Of a stretch of 46,864 bases of DNA, positions 14,986-24,202 are shown piece after piece. The stretch covers positions 1 through 46,864 of the forward strand of contig MPNB01000021.1 of NCBI GenBank assembly GCA_002238805.1, written 5' to 3'. Source of the stretch: Rhodothermaceae bacterium bin80 (GTDB lineage Bacteria > Bacteroidota > Rhodothermia > Rhodothermales > Bin80). The translations under genes and the position numbers were made by a program. The notes under the pieces were generated by a model, which worked only from the letters and a program-made list of their open reading frames with translations, searched no databases and had not been told where the DNA came from. Numbering within the stretch: the stretch's first letter is position 1; each line of letters starts with the position of its first letter.

Positions 14986-17922
14986 ATGAAAACCTATCTG
15001 CCCACCGCCCTTGCCGTACTGCTGCTGACCGGCTGCTCAGGACAAGCAACGCTGCACTATTCACCCGCGAGCAATGACGTAATGGTCCATCAGCTACAGG
15101 CACCGCTTACGCCAGAAGAGACATTGACACGACTCGAGGTTCCAGAGGGATTTGACATCCATGTATTCGCACATGAACCGGATATCGTTAATCCTATTGC
15201 ACTTACCTGGGATGAGCGCGGACGATTATGGGTAGTCGAGTCGACGAACTATCCACACGATCATGTTGGTGAAGAATCCGGCACCGACCGAATCACTATC
15301 TGCGAGGATACAGACGGCGATTACCGTGCAGACAGGTTCGTGCGGTTTGCAGAAAACCTGCCCCTAACAACTAGTATCACCTTGGTAAAAGGAGGAGCAA
15401 TTGTCGGACAAGCACCGGATCTGGTCTTTTTGGAAGATACGGATGGCGATGATCGTGCGGACGAAAAACATGTGATCGTGGACAATGCCTTCGGCACATT
15501 CGATACCCATGCTGTGATGAGTAACACAAAATTGGGCCTAGACAATTTTCTCTGGGGAGCCGTCGGATACAGCGGTCTCTTTGAACCTGGACGTGCTCCT
15601 GATCAGGAGGCAATCATATTGCGTCGGGGAATATTTCGGGTAAGGAAAGACGGAACAGATCTGGAGCCTATCGCCGAATTCAACAATAATACATGGGGAT
15701 TGGGCATAGGAGAAGACAATACCATCTATGGATCCACAGCCAATAATAACCATGCAATTGTAGTGGGAATCCCTTTGAGACACCAAGCGGGCATGAATGT
15801 AGCCAATGTCCAAAGCCACTACCTCGTACTGCACTCGTCTGAGCGTCAACTGCAGCAGGTGGATTATCGGGACGGCTACACTGCGGCTGCAGGAGCGTTT
15901 CCCTACAATGGTCGACGGTTCCCATCCAAATATTGGGGCACACTCATGGTGACCGAGCCCACGGCTCATGTCGTGCATGCAGTACAGTTAGAACCTGACG
16001 GAAGTATCGAAAAAGAATCCGAAGGAGAGATCCTTAACCTCCTAGCCAGCAGTGATGAGTGGGTCGCCCCGGTTTTTGCCGATATCGGCCCCGATGAGAA
16101 TCTATGGGTTGCCGACTGGTACAATCCGGTGATTCAGCACAACCCGGATCGACGGGGCATGGTTAATCAGGTATGGAATGACAACGCTGGTCCCGGCAAC
16201 GCGCATCTGAATCCATTGCGTGACCGCGAACACGGCCGTGTGTACGTAATCACTTACGGCGAGACCTCGCCCCAAAGAAGCCTTTCCTATGAGGACACCG
16301 AAGGTCTCCTGGAAGCCCTACAGAGCACCAACCAGTTCTGGCGTCTTACAGCTCAGAGAATGCTGATTGAGAGTAATGCACAGGAATTGGAAGGGGAGCT
16401 TACTCAACTGGTGCTTCAACAGGATTTAGATGAAACAGGGTTTGATCCAGGTGCTGTGCATGCACTTTGGACACTGCACGGCCTAGGAGCAGACGAAGCA
16501 CTGGCTGTCGTTTCTGCCGCGGCGCTGGTACATCCATCGCCCGCCGTTCGTAAAGCTGGTATACAGACGCTCTCCCTAACCGTTGATAGTGCTAAGCTTC
16601 TGGCTAAGCACCGTGTATTTGCTGATGATGACCTTAATGTTCGCCTGACGGCCCTTCTGAAAGCAAAGGATATGGGACCCCAGATGGTTCCGTTAATCCT
16701 GACAGCGGCTCGAGAAGCTCTGCAAGGTGCAGATTCATGGATTCTTGCAGCCTATAACGCTATAGCTCCGATTGGAATCGTAGAAGACGAACCCACACCG
16801 GAAGCGATAGCGGAGCCTCAAATGCTACCTCCCGCCCGCCTCAACCTGACGGCCCCCGATGGGGTAATGCGATTCGGCGAGAAGGTGCTGAAAGCCTTTG
16901 CCGGGCAGGAAATCACGATTGATTTCGTGAACTTGCACCCTGATCTCCACAATGCTGTATTTCTGAATATGGGAGCCGATGTACCGGCATTCGGAAAAGA
17001 TCTGGATGAGTATATGACCAACCCCTCAAGCGTAGACACGGAGTATATCCCGCCTGCCCGGTCACAAGATGTTCTCGGTTCAACTGGGGTCCTGTCCCAG
17101 AGCGAATCAGCAAGCGTCACTCTTGGTCCACTGACGGAAGGGATCTACCCCTTCCTGTGCTCAGTGCCCGGACATTGGGCTGTCATGCAAGGCACACTGG
17201 AAATTACTACAGCACCCGACTTGCCCCGTAATGATGCGGGTTGGACATGGGAGGGCTCCGACCCTGATACCAATCCGATTGTGTATCTGGCCGGCAGTGT
17301 TAGCCGCGGCTCCCAATCCCACCACCACGCGCGCGTCTTTGGATTTGCAGATGGGCAGTTGCTGTTTGGAGAAGGAGATAGGACGTTCGTCTATACAGAA
17401 GAACCTGAGGATGCCTTCATGGAACTACTGAACAATGCTTCGCTACTCGCACTTGCGAACAATAAACCCATCGGAAACGAAGGGAGTCGTCGGGCGATCA
17501 TGCAGCACGTAGAAGCCGGCAGACCACTTATGGTTACACATCCGGCTTCCTGGTATAACTGGGAAGACTGGCCAGAGTACAACGAACTGCTCATTGGCGG
17601 CGGCTCCCGCAGCCATGAACCACTTCAAGCTTTCACTGTGGAGGTCCTGCAGCCCAGTCATCCACTTATGGACAATGTACCTGCCAACTTTGAAATCACG
17701 GACGAACTTTACCGGGCCGAGCTTTTGCCAGACGCCCAGGCCGTTGTTCTGGCTATTGGGCGATCACACGAAACCGGTGCGATCTACCCGGTCATCTGGG
17801 TTCGGCAGGTTGGTGACGCCACAGTAGTCGTTAATACGCTCGGACATGATGATCGGGCGCACAATTTGGCGGCCTATAAGCGCATTATTGCAAATACGCG
17901 TCAGTGGCTGCTCCCAGATTAA
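14986..17922 (+). CDS. Lipoprotein fusion: dehydrogenase-like propeller, HEAT-like, azurin-like copper and ThuA-like domains
   Basis: The start at 14986 gives a lipoprotein signal with lipobox LLTGC. About residues 39-425 are a beta-propeller of the Planctomycete/Verrucomicrobia-type putative membrane-bound dehydrogenase family (GFDIHVFAHEPDIVNPIAL, RLWVVESTNYPH, DTDGDGRAD-like repeats). About 432-600 are HEAT-like helices. About 615-742 form a cupredoxin domain with azurin-spaced type-1 copper ligands His655, Cys725, His730 and Met734 (CSVPGHWAVM). About 750-978 are ThuA/glutamine-amidotransferase-like (HHHARVFGF, VTHPASWYNWEDW, NTLGHDDRAH). No CxxCH heme site is present, unlike many relatives that end in a cytochrome c-type domain. 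It likely oxidises a sugar or alcohol outside the inner membrane and passes electrons through copper. Substrate and cofactor are inferred. Confidence 0.82.
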   Translation: MKTYLPTALAVLLLTGCSGQATLHYSPASNDVMVHQLQAPLTPEETLTRLEVPEGFDIHVFAHEPDIVNPIALTWDERGRLWVVESTNYPHDHVGEESGTDRITICEDTDGDYRADRFVRFAENLPLTTSITLVKGGAIVGQAPDLVFLEDTDGDDRADEKHVIVDNAFGTFDTHAVMSNTKLGLDNFLWGAVGYSGLFEPGRAPDQEAIILRRGIFRVRKDGTDLEPIAEFNNNTWGLGIGEDNTIYGSTANNNHAIVVGIPLRHQAGMNVANVQSHYLVLHSSERQLQQVDYRDGYTAAAGAFPYNGRRFPSKYWGTLMVTEPTAHVVHAVQLEPDGSIEKESEGEILNLLASSDEWVAPVFADIGPDENLWVADWYNPVIQHNPDRRGMVNQVWNDNAGPGNAHLNPLRDREHGRVYVITYGETSPQRSLSYEDTEGLLEALQSTNQFWRLTAQRMLIESNAQELEGELTQLVLQQDLDETGFDPGAVHALWTLHGLGADEALAVVSAAALVHPSPAVRKAGIQTLSLTVDSAKLLAKHRVFADDDLNVRLTALLKAKDMGPQMVPLILTAAREALQGADSWILAAYNAIAPIGIVEDEPTPEAIAEPQMLPPARLNLTAPDGVMRFGEKVLKAFAGQEITIDFVNLHPDLHNAVFLNMGADVPAFGKDLDEYMTNPSSVDTEYIPPARSQDVLGSTGVLSQSESASVTLGPLTEGIYPFLCSVPGHWAVMQGTLEITTAPDLPRNDAGWTWEGSDPDTNPIVYLAGSVSRGSQSHHHARVFGFADGQLLFGEGDRTFVYTEEPEDAFMELLNNASLLALANNKPIGNEGSRRAIMQHVEAGRPLMVTHPASWYNWEDWPEYNELLIGGGSRSHEPLQAFTVEVLQPSHPLMDNVPANFEITDELYRAELLPDAQAVVLAIGRSHETGAIYPVIWVRQVGDATVVVNTLGHDDRAHNLAAYKRIIANTRQWLLPD

Positions 17923-19106
17923 CCGACTAGTGCCTCGAGGCCTTTGACTAGACGATTCAGCGCCTCGGTCAACGTAGATACTTGAAGTGCACCGTAGGCA
18001 ACGCGCAGATAAGTACCGTCTGTCATGCCGAATGTATCCCCTGGGATAACTGCGACACCATACTCCTGTATCAGGCGCGTCGTCAAGGCCTTGGCATCAA
18101 GCTCTGTCTCTACCGACAACAGAAAGTAGAACGCACCCTCTGAAGGGGAAACCGTAACCGGGGCCTTCACAGTACTCAGACGCTCCTTCACCATAGTGCG
18201 AACGTCGGCCATTGAATCCATATACTGCCTGCAGTAATCTGCTCCATCCTCCAGTGCTGCCAGCGCCATTGTCTGACTTATCATTGCCGGACAGATCTGA
18301 TTCGTATCCTGAATTTTGCGAATATCCGCCAATATATGCGGGGGAACAGCCATGTATCCCAATCGCCAGCCCGCCATCCCGTACGCCTTGCTCATAGAGA
18401 AAAGCGAAATCGTGTGCACGTGTGCTCCATGAGCACTCCCCGGAGAGTAATGCACTGCACCGTCAAACGTAAAATATTCATACGCCTCGTCCGACATATG
18501 GTATATCCCATGCGCAGCGCACAAATCATTAATTGCTCTGAGCGTGTCTGGGGCGTATACAATACCCGTCGGATTGTTGGGCGAGATCGTAACGATTGCA
18601 CGGGTTCGCGGAGTGATTGCATGTGCAATGGTGTCTACGTCAGGTGTCAATGAATCACCGAGCGATATGAGCACGGGCTTACAGCCAGCAATGTGAGTGG
18701 CCATTTCGTGGTTAAAGTAGTATGGCACCAGCAATATGACCTCATCTCCGGGACTTGTAACAGCCAGCAGCGAAACAAAGAAAGCCATGTTGCTGCCGGC
18801 GGTGACTACCACTTCGTAGCCGGGATCCAGATGGTTTTCTGCGTTCAGTTTTTGGGCAAATGCACTTCGCAGCTTAGACCTTCCGATTACGTAACCGTAA
18901 CCATGCGTATTTGGGAGCGTGACAGCCTGCCGCGCAGCTTCGAGCGCCCGGTCAGGTGGACCATAGTGTACAACTCCCTGTCCTAGGGAAATCGTTCCTG
19001 GGTTGTTCCGCATGAGATCTGCAACAAAACCCATGACGGGCATTTGCACCGACCGCATGCGATCAGATCTCGAAGGTACAGCTACAATTTCTTCCGATTC
19101 TTTCAT
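17919..19106 (-). CDS. PLP-dependent class I/II aminotransferase
   Basis: This is a fold-type I aminotransferase of 395 residues. Features are ISLGQGVVHYGPP near the N-terminus, GSNMAFFVSLLAVTSPGDEVILLVPYYFNHEM, the PLP-anchoring NNPTGIVY and DEAYEYFTF, the Schiff-base Lys in SMSKAYGMAGWRLGYMA, and the substrate-carboxylate Arg in YLRVAYGA. The family includes aspartate, aromatic and other alpha-amino acid transaminases, and specificity is not clear. It is convergent with the fusion lipoprotein and their stop codons overlap by 4 bases. The gene reads away from the accessory stretch beginning at 19.1 kb. Confidence 0.9.
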   Translation of the reverse strand: MKESEEIVAVPSRSDRMRSVQMPVMGFVADLMRNNPGTISLGQGVVHYGPPDRALEAARQAVTLPNTHGYGYVIGRSKLRSAFAQKLNAENHLDPGYEVVVTAGSNMAFFVSLLAVTSPGDEVILLVPYYFNHEMATHIAGCKPVLISLGDSLTPDVDTIAHAITPRTRAIVTISPNNPTGIVYAPDTLRAINDLCAAHGIYHMSDEAYEYFTFDGAVHYSPGSAHGAHVHTISLFSMSKAYGMAGWRLGYMAVPPHILADIRKIQDTNQICPAMISQTMALAALEDGADYCRQYMDSMADVRTMVKERLSTVKAPVTVSPSEGAFYFLLSVETELDAKALTTRLIQEYGVAVIPGDTFGMTDGTYLRVAYGALQVSTLTEALNRLVKGLEALVG

Positions 19107-19893
19107 TTGCTAACAGGTTTGGAAATACTCCCCTGAATAATTTTGTCCGACGATCGCATTGTTATCAAAATGATACGTCGTAAACCAAGCGAACTTCAAA
19201 CCACATTTTTTACATGATGATTCAAGTATGCAAGCGTGCATGGGATTAGACGTATTCAATACTGAGGTTTCGATCGTGCAGCCAAGAGATTAGCCTTGGG
19301 ATCCAGCGCAGTCAACTGCATGAAGTTTCGTGTTGATTGCAGGTATAGTGAGCCAAACAACGATTGCTCTTTCTCGAGCAATGACCACAAAGGGAGCAAT
19401 GACGAATTTACTGAGCAGGTTCGGCTTTTTGTCGTCTGATGCGATATCCCACGTACTCGCCAGGGACTGACAGAGTGTACTGGCAATGAGACGTGATTGC
19501 AATACAGATCAATACTTCATATCTGATTATTCCTGCGAATCCAAGCACCTGCTCCTACCCAATTACGTTGACAAAAAACCGATAACTACATGCAACTACC
19601 AGCAAAAAGTAGACCTCCAAAGTGATCGGATACAATAACAATCCGTGATCAGGCTAACCAAGAGTGGGTGGCACGTAACACCGAACCGAATGCGGCCGGC
19701 TGCGTTAGGCTACAGGGGTGTGTCTTGGATACACTAACGAGATTTCGTTTAAACATGCTTGATCTCCTACAAGATCACATTAGTCTGTCATATAAAACCC
19801 GTGGCTGGAAGCTCAATCTGGGGAAAGTATATAGTTATGGTAGCGTATGGTTGTTTTTTCGATTCCGCACGGGGAGACAAAAGGTGAAATCAG
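19107..19893. other. 787-bp gap before the restriction-modification genes
   Basis: No convincing gene was recognised. Short frames on both strands lack motifs and read as shadows. The frame at 19668-19919 (83 codons) overlaps the methyltransferase start and has no recognisable domain. The stretch is AT-richer than the core genes to its left and probably contains the aminotransferase and methyltransferase promoters. Confidence 0.4.
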
Positions 19894-20952
19894 ATGAGAG
19901 TAGCCAATACCTCGGCTAAAGCTTTCGATCTGTTTTGTGGCATCGGAGGTTTGTCCTACGGTTTGCAGATGGCCGGAATCCAGGTCATAGCTGGATTAGA
20001 TGTTGATTCAACTTGTCGTTATGCTTACGAGGAGAACTGCAAGGCAAAATTCATTCACTCGGATATAAAAAATATAAATTACTCGGATATCTCTCCTTAT
20101 TTCGATGGCGCTAAATATCGAATTCTCGTCGGATGTGCGCCATGCCAACCATTTTCCACTCACACAGCTAAGGTTAGGAAGAATAGAGAAGATCCCAGGT
20201 GGAATCTGATCAACGAATTTTTGAAATTCGTGATTGACGGAAGACCTGAAATCGTTTCAATGGAAAATGTGCCCACACTTATGAAAGAGCGAATTTATCG
20301 CAAATTCAAAGACGCTTTAAAAGGGTTGGGCTACTGGGTTGAGGATGGAATCGTTCCGTGTGAACATCTCGGGGTACCGCAGAGACGTCGCCGCTTGGTG
20401 TTGCTTGCTTCGTTACTGCAAAACATTAGTCTGCCAGAGAAAAGCCTCGGCAAGCCTGTCACTGTGAAAGAATCCATAGGGCACTTAAGCAAACTGAACA
20501 ATGGCGCTGCATGTACAACAGACCAGATGCATGTCTGTTGGAAACTCTCTCCCCTGAATCTGAAGCGAATAAAGGTTTCCATTCCGGCGGGAACCTGGAA
20601 GGATTGGCCAGAAGAATTGCTACCGGACTGCTATAGGAAGAGTAGTGGAAAAACTTATTCCAGTGTTTACGGACGAATGAGTTGGGATAAACCGTCACCG
20701 ACTCTCACAACCCAGTTTTACTCTTATGGCACAGGACGTTTTGGTCACCCAGAGCAGAACCGAGCCTTGAGCGTGAGAGAGGGGGCACTTCTGCAGACTT
20801 TCCCAGAGAATTATAAACTTACTCCTCCCGGCAAACCATTCTCTGTTTCCACTGTTGGGCGACATATCGGCAATGCCGTTCCGCCGTTACTGGGGAAAGC
20901 TATCGGGAAATCTATTACACAGCACTTGGAGAATGTCGACTCCCAATTATGA
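19894..20952 (+). CDS. DNA (cytosine-5-)-methyltransferase of a restriction-modification system
   Basis: This C5-cytosine methyltransferase has 352 residues. Motif I is FDLFCGIGGLSYGLQMAG. Motif IV is GCAPCQPFS with catalytic Cys84. Motif VI is the ENVP segment, motif VIII is PQRRRRLVLLAS, and motifs IX-X are REGALLQTFPENY and VGRHIGNAVPPLLGKAIG. It transfers a methyl group from SAM to a cytosine in a recognition site that cannot be predicted. The ATG at 19894 precedes motif I by about 9 residues, as usual. It overlaps the following GHKL ATPase gene by 20 bases, so the two are co-translated and should form one system. Codon usage is AT-richer than the neighbouring core genes, consistent with transfer. 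Confidence 0.95.
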   Translation: MRVANTSAKAFDLFCGIGGLSYGLQMAGIQVIAGLDVDSTCRYAYEENCKAKFIHSDIKNINYSDISPYFDGAKYRILVGCAPCQPFSTHTAKVRKNREDPRWNLINEFLKFVIDGRPEIVSMENVPTLMKERIYRKFKDALKGLGYWVEDGIVPCEHLGVPQRRRRLVLLASLLQNISLPEKSLGKPVTVKESIGHLSKLNNGAACTTDQMHVCWKLSPLNLKRIKVSIPAGTWKDWPEELLPDCYRKSSGKTYSSVYGRMSWDKPSPTLTTQFYSYGTGRFGHPEQNRALSVREGALLQTFPENYKLTPPGKPFSVSTVGRHIGNAVPPLLGKAIGKSITQHLENVDSQL

Positions 20953-22900
20953 GTTGAAGATTGATCTGAACGCTCTGAATCATCTGGGCCTTAATTTATA
21001 TAGCAATGTTCCTGCGGTGTTATCGGAGCTTATAGCCAACGCATGGGATGCCGATGCTGGAGAGGTGCATCTAAATATCCGTGGGAATGGCAACAAAACA
21101 AAGATCGTCGTCAAAGACGATGGTTGCGGGATGGATGCCAGAGAGTTAAATGATAAGTTTCTGACTGTCGGTTATCAACGCAGAAAGAATATCCGGGGTG
21201 ACCTCACTCCCAATCAGCGTAAGGTAATGGGTAGGAAAGGGATCGGGAAACTCTCTGTTTTCTCTGTCGCCGATTATATCCAGATCTACACGAGAAAAAA
21301 CGGTACAACTGTTGGACTGGAACTTGATGTCAAGCTTATCCGCCGAGATATCGAAAAAAACAAGCCACATCATCCGAAGCCTATAACAGATATTTCTCCC
21401 GACTATAAGGTCACCTCAGAGACGGGGACGATTATTGTTCTATCAAAGCTGAAAAAGCGGATCCTATCATCTATCGGCAAAAACTTGCGGAAGCGTATTG
21501 CCCGGAGATTCAGCGTATCGTCAGAAGATTTCCATGTGCTTGTGAATGACAAACCGGTCCGTCTTTCTGACAGGGACTATTTTAGCAAGCTTGAATATGC
21601 TCTAGTTTACAACGATCCTGAGCATCCACATTTTGCACATCTATCCAAGAAAAATCGGATAGCTAGGCGCAATCATGATGTATCTGAAAACTATCAGGTA
21701 AAGGGATGGATCGGACTGGTCAAAGAATCGGGCTCGTTGCAAGAGGGGGACGAAAACCTCAATAAGCTGTCAATTCTGATGCGTGGAAAAATCGCTTCAG
21801 AGGATATTCTCGAGACCTTCAGGGAAGGGGGTCTGTACACCAAATTTCTTATTGGCGAACTGGAAGCGGATTTCTTGGATTTATCCGATAGGGATGACAT
21901 TGCGACTTCAAGCAGACAGGATTTTTTGCGAGACGACGAAAGATTTGTCGCTCTTCGTAAATTCATAGGTAAGGAACTGAAGTTTTTGGAACAGGTCCGC
22001 GCTAAGTATAAACGAGAAGAAGGGGTCAAGAGAGCGGAAGAAATTCCCGAGATTAAAGAATGGCTCCGAGCATTAAGAGGAGATGCACACAAAGCGGCTA
22101 AAAAACTTTTTGCGAGAATCAACACCATTGTGATAGACGACGAACACAGGAGAACACTTTATAAGCATGGGGTTTTGGCCTTTGAACATCTTCATCACAA
22201 GGAAAAGCTAAACGAATTGGACGACCTCAATATTCACAACCTTGAAGTCGCCGTCCGCCTCTTTTCGGAATTGGACGACATTGAAGCCTCTTGGTATTAC
22301 CAAATTACTCGAGGTCGTTTGGACATTATTCGCAAGCTCAAAGAACATGTTGACGGTGATGCTTATGAGAAATTCGTTCAGCGGCACATCTACTCGCATT
22401 TATGGCTGCTTGATCCATCTTGGGATAGAGCGACAGAAACTGCACACATGGAAAAGAGCATAAGCAAAGCCTTCAGTAAATTATCGAAAAAGATACCTGA
22501 GGAAGAAAAAAGAGGACGCATTGACATTAGGTATAAGAAATCTTCGGGCAAGCACATAATCATTGAACTAAAAAGGCCCAGCGTAAGAACAGACACAATC
22601 AGTTTGCTTGGTCAAGTAGACAAGTACAGGCAGGCTGTGAGAGAGGAAGCTAGACAAGCTGGCGACAATGACACTGTTGAGACTATCTGCCTGGTAGGAT
22701 GCCCATTACGAGATTGGGACACACCTGAACGTAAAGAAGAATCTGAAAAGACGCTTCAACCTAAAAATATTCGAGTAGTTACCTATCAACAGTTAATCCG
22801 TGATGCGGAGATCAGTTACAAAAACTACCTTGAAAAATCCGAGGAAAAGGGACGTATCAACAGATTACTGGAAGCAATAGATCAACACACGTCTTCTTGA
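20933..22900 (+). CDS. GHKL (MutL/Hsp90/MORC-type) ATPase with PD-(D/E)XK-like C-terminus, probable restriction subunit
   Basis: The start at 20933 (MSTPNYELKIDLNAL) is favoured over the longer frame, which runs within the methyltransferase. GHKL ATP-site motifs are in order: N box SELIANAWDADAGEV (about 32-46), G1 KDDGCGMDA, and G2 GRKGIGKLSVFSVAD (about 100-114). The middle is helical and highly charged. The C-terminus has Asp531 (GRIDIRY), then Glu545-Leu-Lys547 (IIIELKRP) and a Gln-x3-Tyr helix (GQVDKYRQAV), the pattern of a PD-(D/E)XK nuclease core. Comparative work by Iyer, Abhiman and Aravind described MutL/MORC-like GHKL ATPases in restriction-modification loci with C5 methyltransferases, which fits this overlap. 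The cleavage role is inferred. Confidence 0.82.
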   Translation: MSTPNYELKIDLNALNHLGLNLYSNVPAVLSELIANAWDADAGEVHLNIRGNGNKTKIVVKDDGCGMDARELNDKFLTVGYQRRKNIRGDLTPNQRKVMGRKGIGKLSVFSVADYIQIYTRKNGTTVGLELDVKLIRRDIEKNKPHHPKPITDISPDYKVTSETGTIIVLSKLKKRILSSIGKNLRKRIARRFSVSSEDFHVLVNDKPVRLSDRDYFSKLEYALVYNDPEHPHFAHLSKKNRIARRNHDVSENYQVKGWIGLVKESGSLQEGDENLNKLSILMRGKIASEDILETFREGGLYTKFLIGELEADFLDLSDRDDIATSSRQDFLRDDERFVALRKFIGKELKFLEQVRAKYKREEGVKRAEEIPEIKEWLRALRGDAHKAAKKLFARINTIVIDDEHRRTLYKHGVLAFEHLHHKEKLNELDDLNIHNLEVAVRLFSELDDIEASWYYQITRGRLDIIRKLKEHVDGDAYEKFVQRHIYSHLWLLDPSWDRATETAHMEKSISKAFSKLSKKIPEEEKRGRIDIRYKKSSGKHIIIELKRPSVRTDTISLLGQVDKYRQAVREEARQAGDNDTVETICLVGCPLRDWDTPERKEESEKTLQPKNIRVVTYQQLIRDAEISYKNYLEKSEEKGRINRLLEAIDQHTSS

Positions 22901-23001
22901 TTTTGTCTGCCCTTTCACACTGGGAGGCAGCAAAAGACAACTTATCCTACCAGTTGGTGTGTATTCAGGTGGGTAATTTCATCTGAATATACAGACGACA
23001 G

Positions 23002-23577
23002 TTAGAGGTGCGAAAGGTCGTAAAACGATGAATCGCTACAATTTTCCTCCCACTGCATAGTTCTACGCCATATAGCCTTACCCTCAGAGTTTGCAGCTGT
23101 TGAAAAGAACTCGCCTATTAACAGGGTGTCTGAATGCTCCACGGTAAGATTATGAAACTGAGTAGAAACACGTTTTTCACCTTCCTCAATAATGTGTATG
23201 ACAACTAGATCCTTGGAGCCAGTATATAATTTTTGAATAGATCCTTCTATAGTCCCATGAACACGATCAGCAGGGTTATATTTTCTCAGTCCGGGATTGG
23301 TACTATTGGGGGCATTCTCGGAGAGCTTTTCCATCGTTCCCTTAACAATAGGGCCTTCCCGCAATAAAATAGCCATGTATTGTATTACCATGTTCTGGTA
23401 GCCAGTTTTCTGTGTGTGTGTGGTATACGTTTCCACACACCAACGCCCGGCTATGTCGGGTAGGGGAAATACTCTCTCCCCCAAAAGGAATAGTGCGAGG
23501 GCAATCAATAATCCGCTGACAACGGAAAAAAGGATCTTGCAAACTGCTTTGCCCATTTTTCTACTGATTGTTGTCAT
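23002..23577 (-). CDS. One-TM protein with a beta-rich outer domain
   Basis: This is a 191-residue protein if it starts at the ATG at 23577, which places a hydrophobic helix (FSVVSGLLIALALFLLG) near the N-terminus. The frame is open to 23667 upstream. The rest is predicted beta-rich with repeated glycine/aromatic turns: DIAGRWCVETY, IVKGTMEKL, VHGTIEGSIQKLY, LLIGEFFSTAAN, KAIWRR. The opening G-x-W and strand-turn spacing resemble small lipocalin-like barrels. It is convergent with the GHKL gene, 101 bp apart. Small TM-beta-barrel effectors exist in bacterial anti-phage systems, but no cyclic-nucleotide synthase is nearby, so a defence role is only a guess. The family is unknown to me. Confidence 0.5.
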   Translation of the reverse strand: MTTISRKMGKAVCKILFSVVSGLLIALALFLLGERVFPLPDIAGRWCVETYTTHTQKTGYQNMVIQYMAILLREGPIVKGTMEKLSENAPNSTNPGLRKYNPADRVHGTIEGSIQKLYTGSKDLVVIHIIEEGEKRVSTQFHNLTVEHSDTLLIGEFFSTAANSEGKAIWRRTMQWEENCSDSSFYDLSHL

Positions 23578-23667
23578 GTTTCTGGCAATTGCGGGAACTG
23601 CTGAAACGTGGGGGGGCTTCCTCAGAGTTGATTCAAAATCCCCTCTGCCAACAACTTTGGCAGCCAA

Positions 23668-24170
23668 ATGTTTGTCACAGGAGGCTTCCTGTGTCCACGG
23701 ACTGCTAATATGACCGCGTGGGTTTTGAAGAAATCGGACCGGAAGTTCAGGGCGCGTCTGACTACCTTGTCGACAAGGACCGTGAGGCCGACAAGCAGTT
23801 CTATTTCAAGCCGTGTATATTCAGATTGATGTTGCCCACCCAAAGTGGGAAGCATCAATCTCGTTTGAAAAAATAAGTATTGCCCACACCTCCCCCGTAC
23901 TGTAAAATGAGCAAAATATTACGGGCGCGTCCTCCATGGCGATTTGATACGAGTCTGCTGTTGATGGTCCATGTTTGTGGCATGATTATTTTTTTTTCTG
24001 CCAGAATTCATCAAGGTGCAAAACCCCAGATCATACTTCACCTCAATCCTGATGTCAATTGTATGACTATCAAGCGACAGGTTGTCTTAGCGGTGTAGAG
24101 TCAGGGAATGACGCGGTGTCATTAGGATCAAGAGTACTCATTGTTTTCCCTCTGTCTGTTTCCCGTTCGT
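23668..24170. other. Gap with no recognised gene
   Basis: No recognised gene. From about 23710 to 23877 one plus-strand frame without a start is open and encodes a charged peptide (VGFEEIGPEVQGASDYLVDK and onward). It could be the tail of a decayed gene, but I cannot assign it. The remainder is AT-rich with short frames only. Confidence 0.3.
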
Positions 24171-24202
24171 TGCGCCATCGATCCGTTTCCACTCCCTGCT
24201 CG

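Noticed and set aside
19256..19502. Two overlapping minus-strand frames of 70-76 codons
   Set aside because: No start context, no motif, and the frames share the same bases in different registers.
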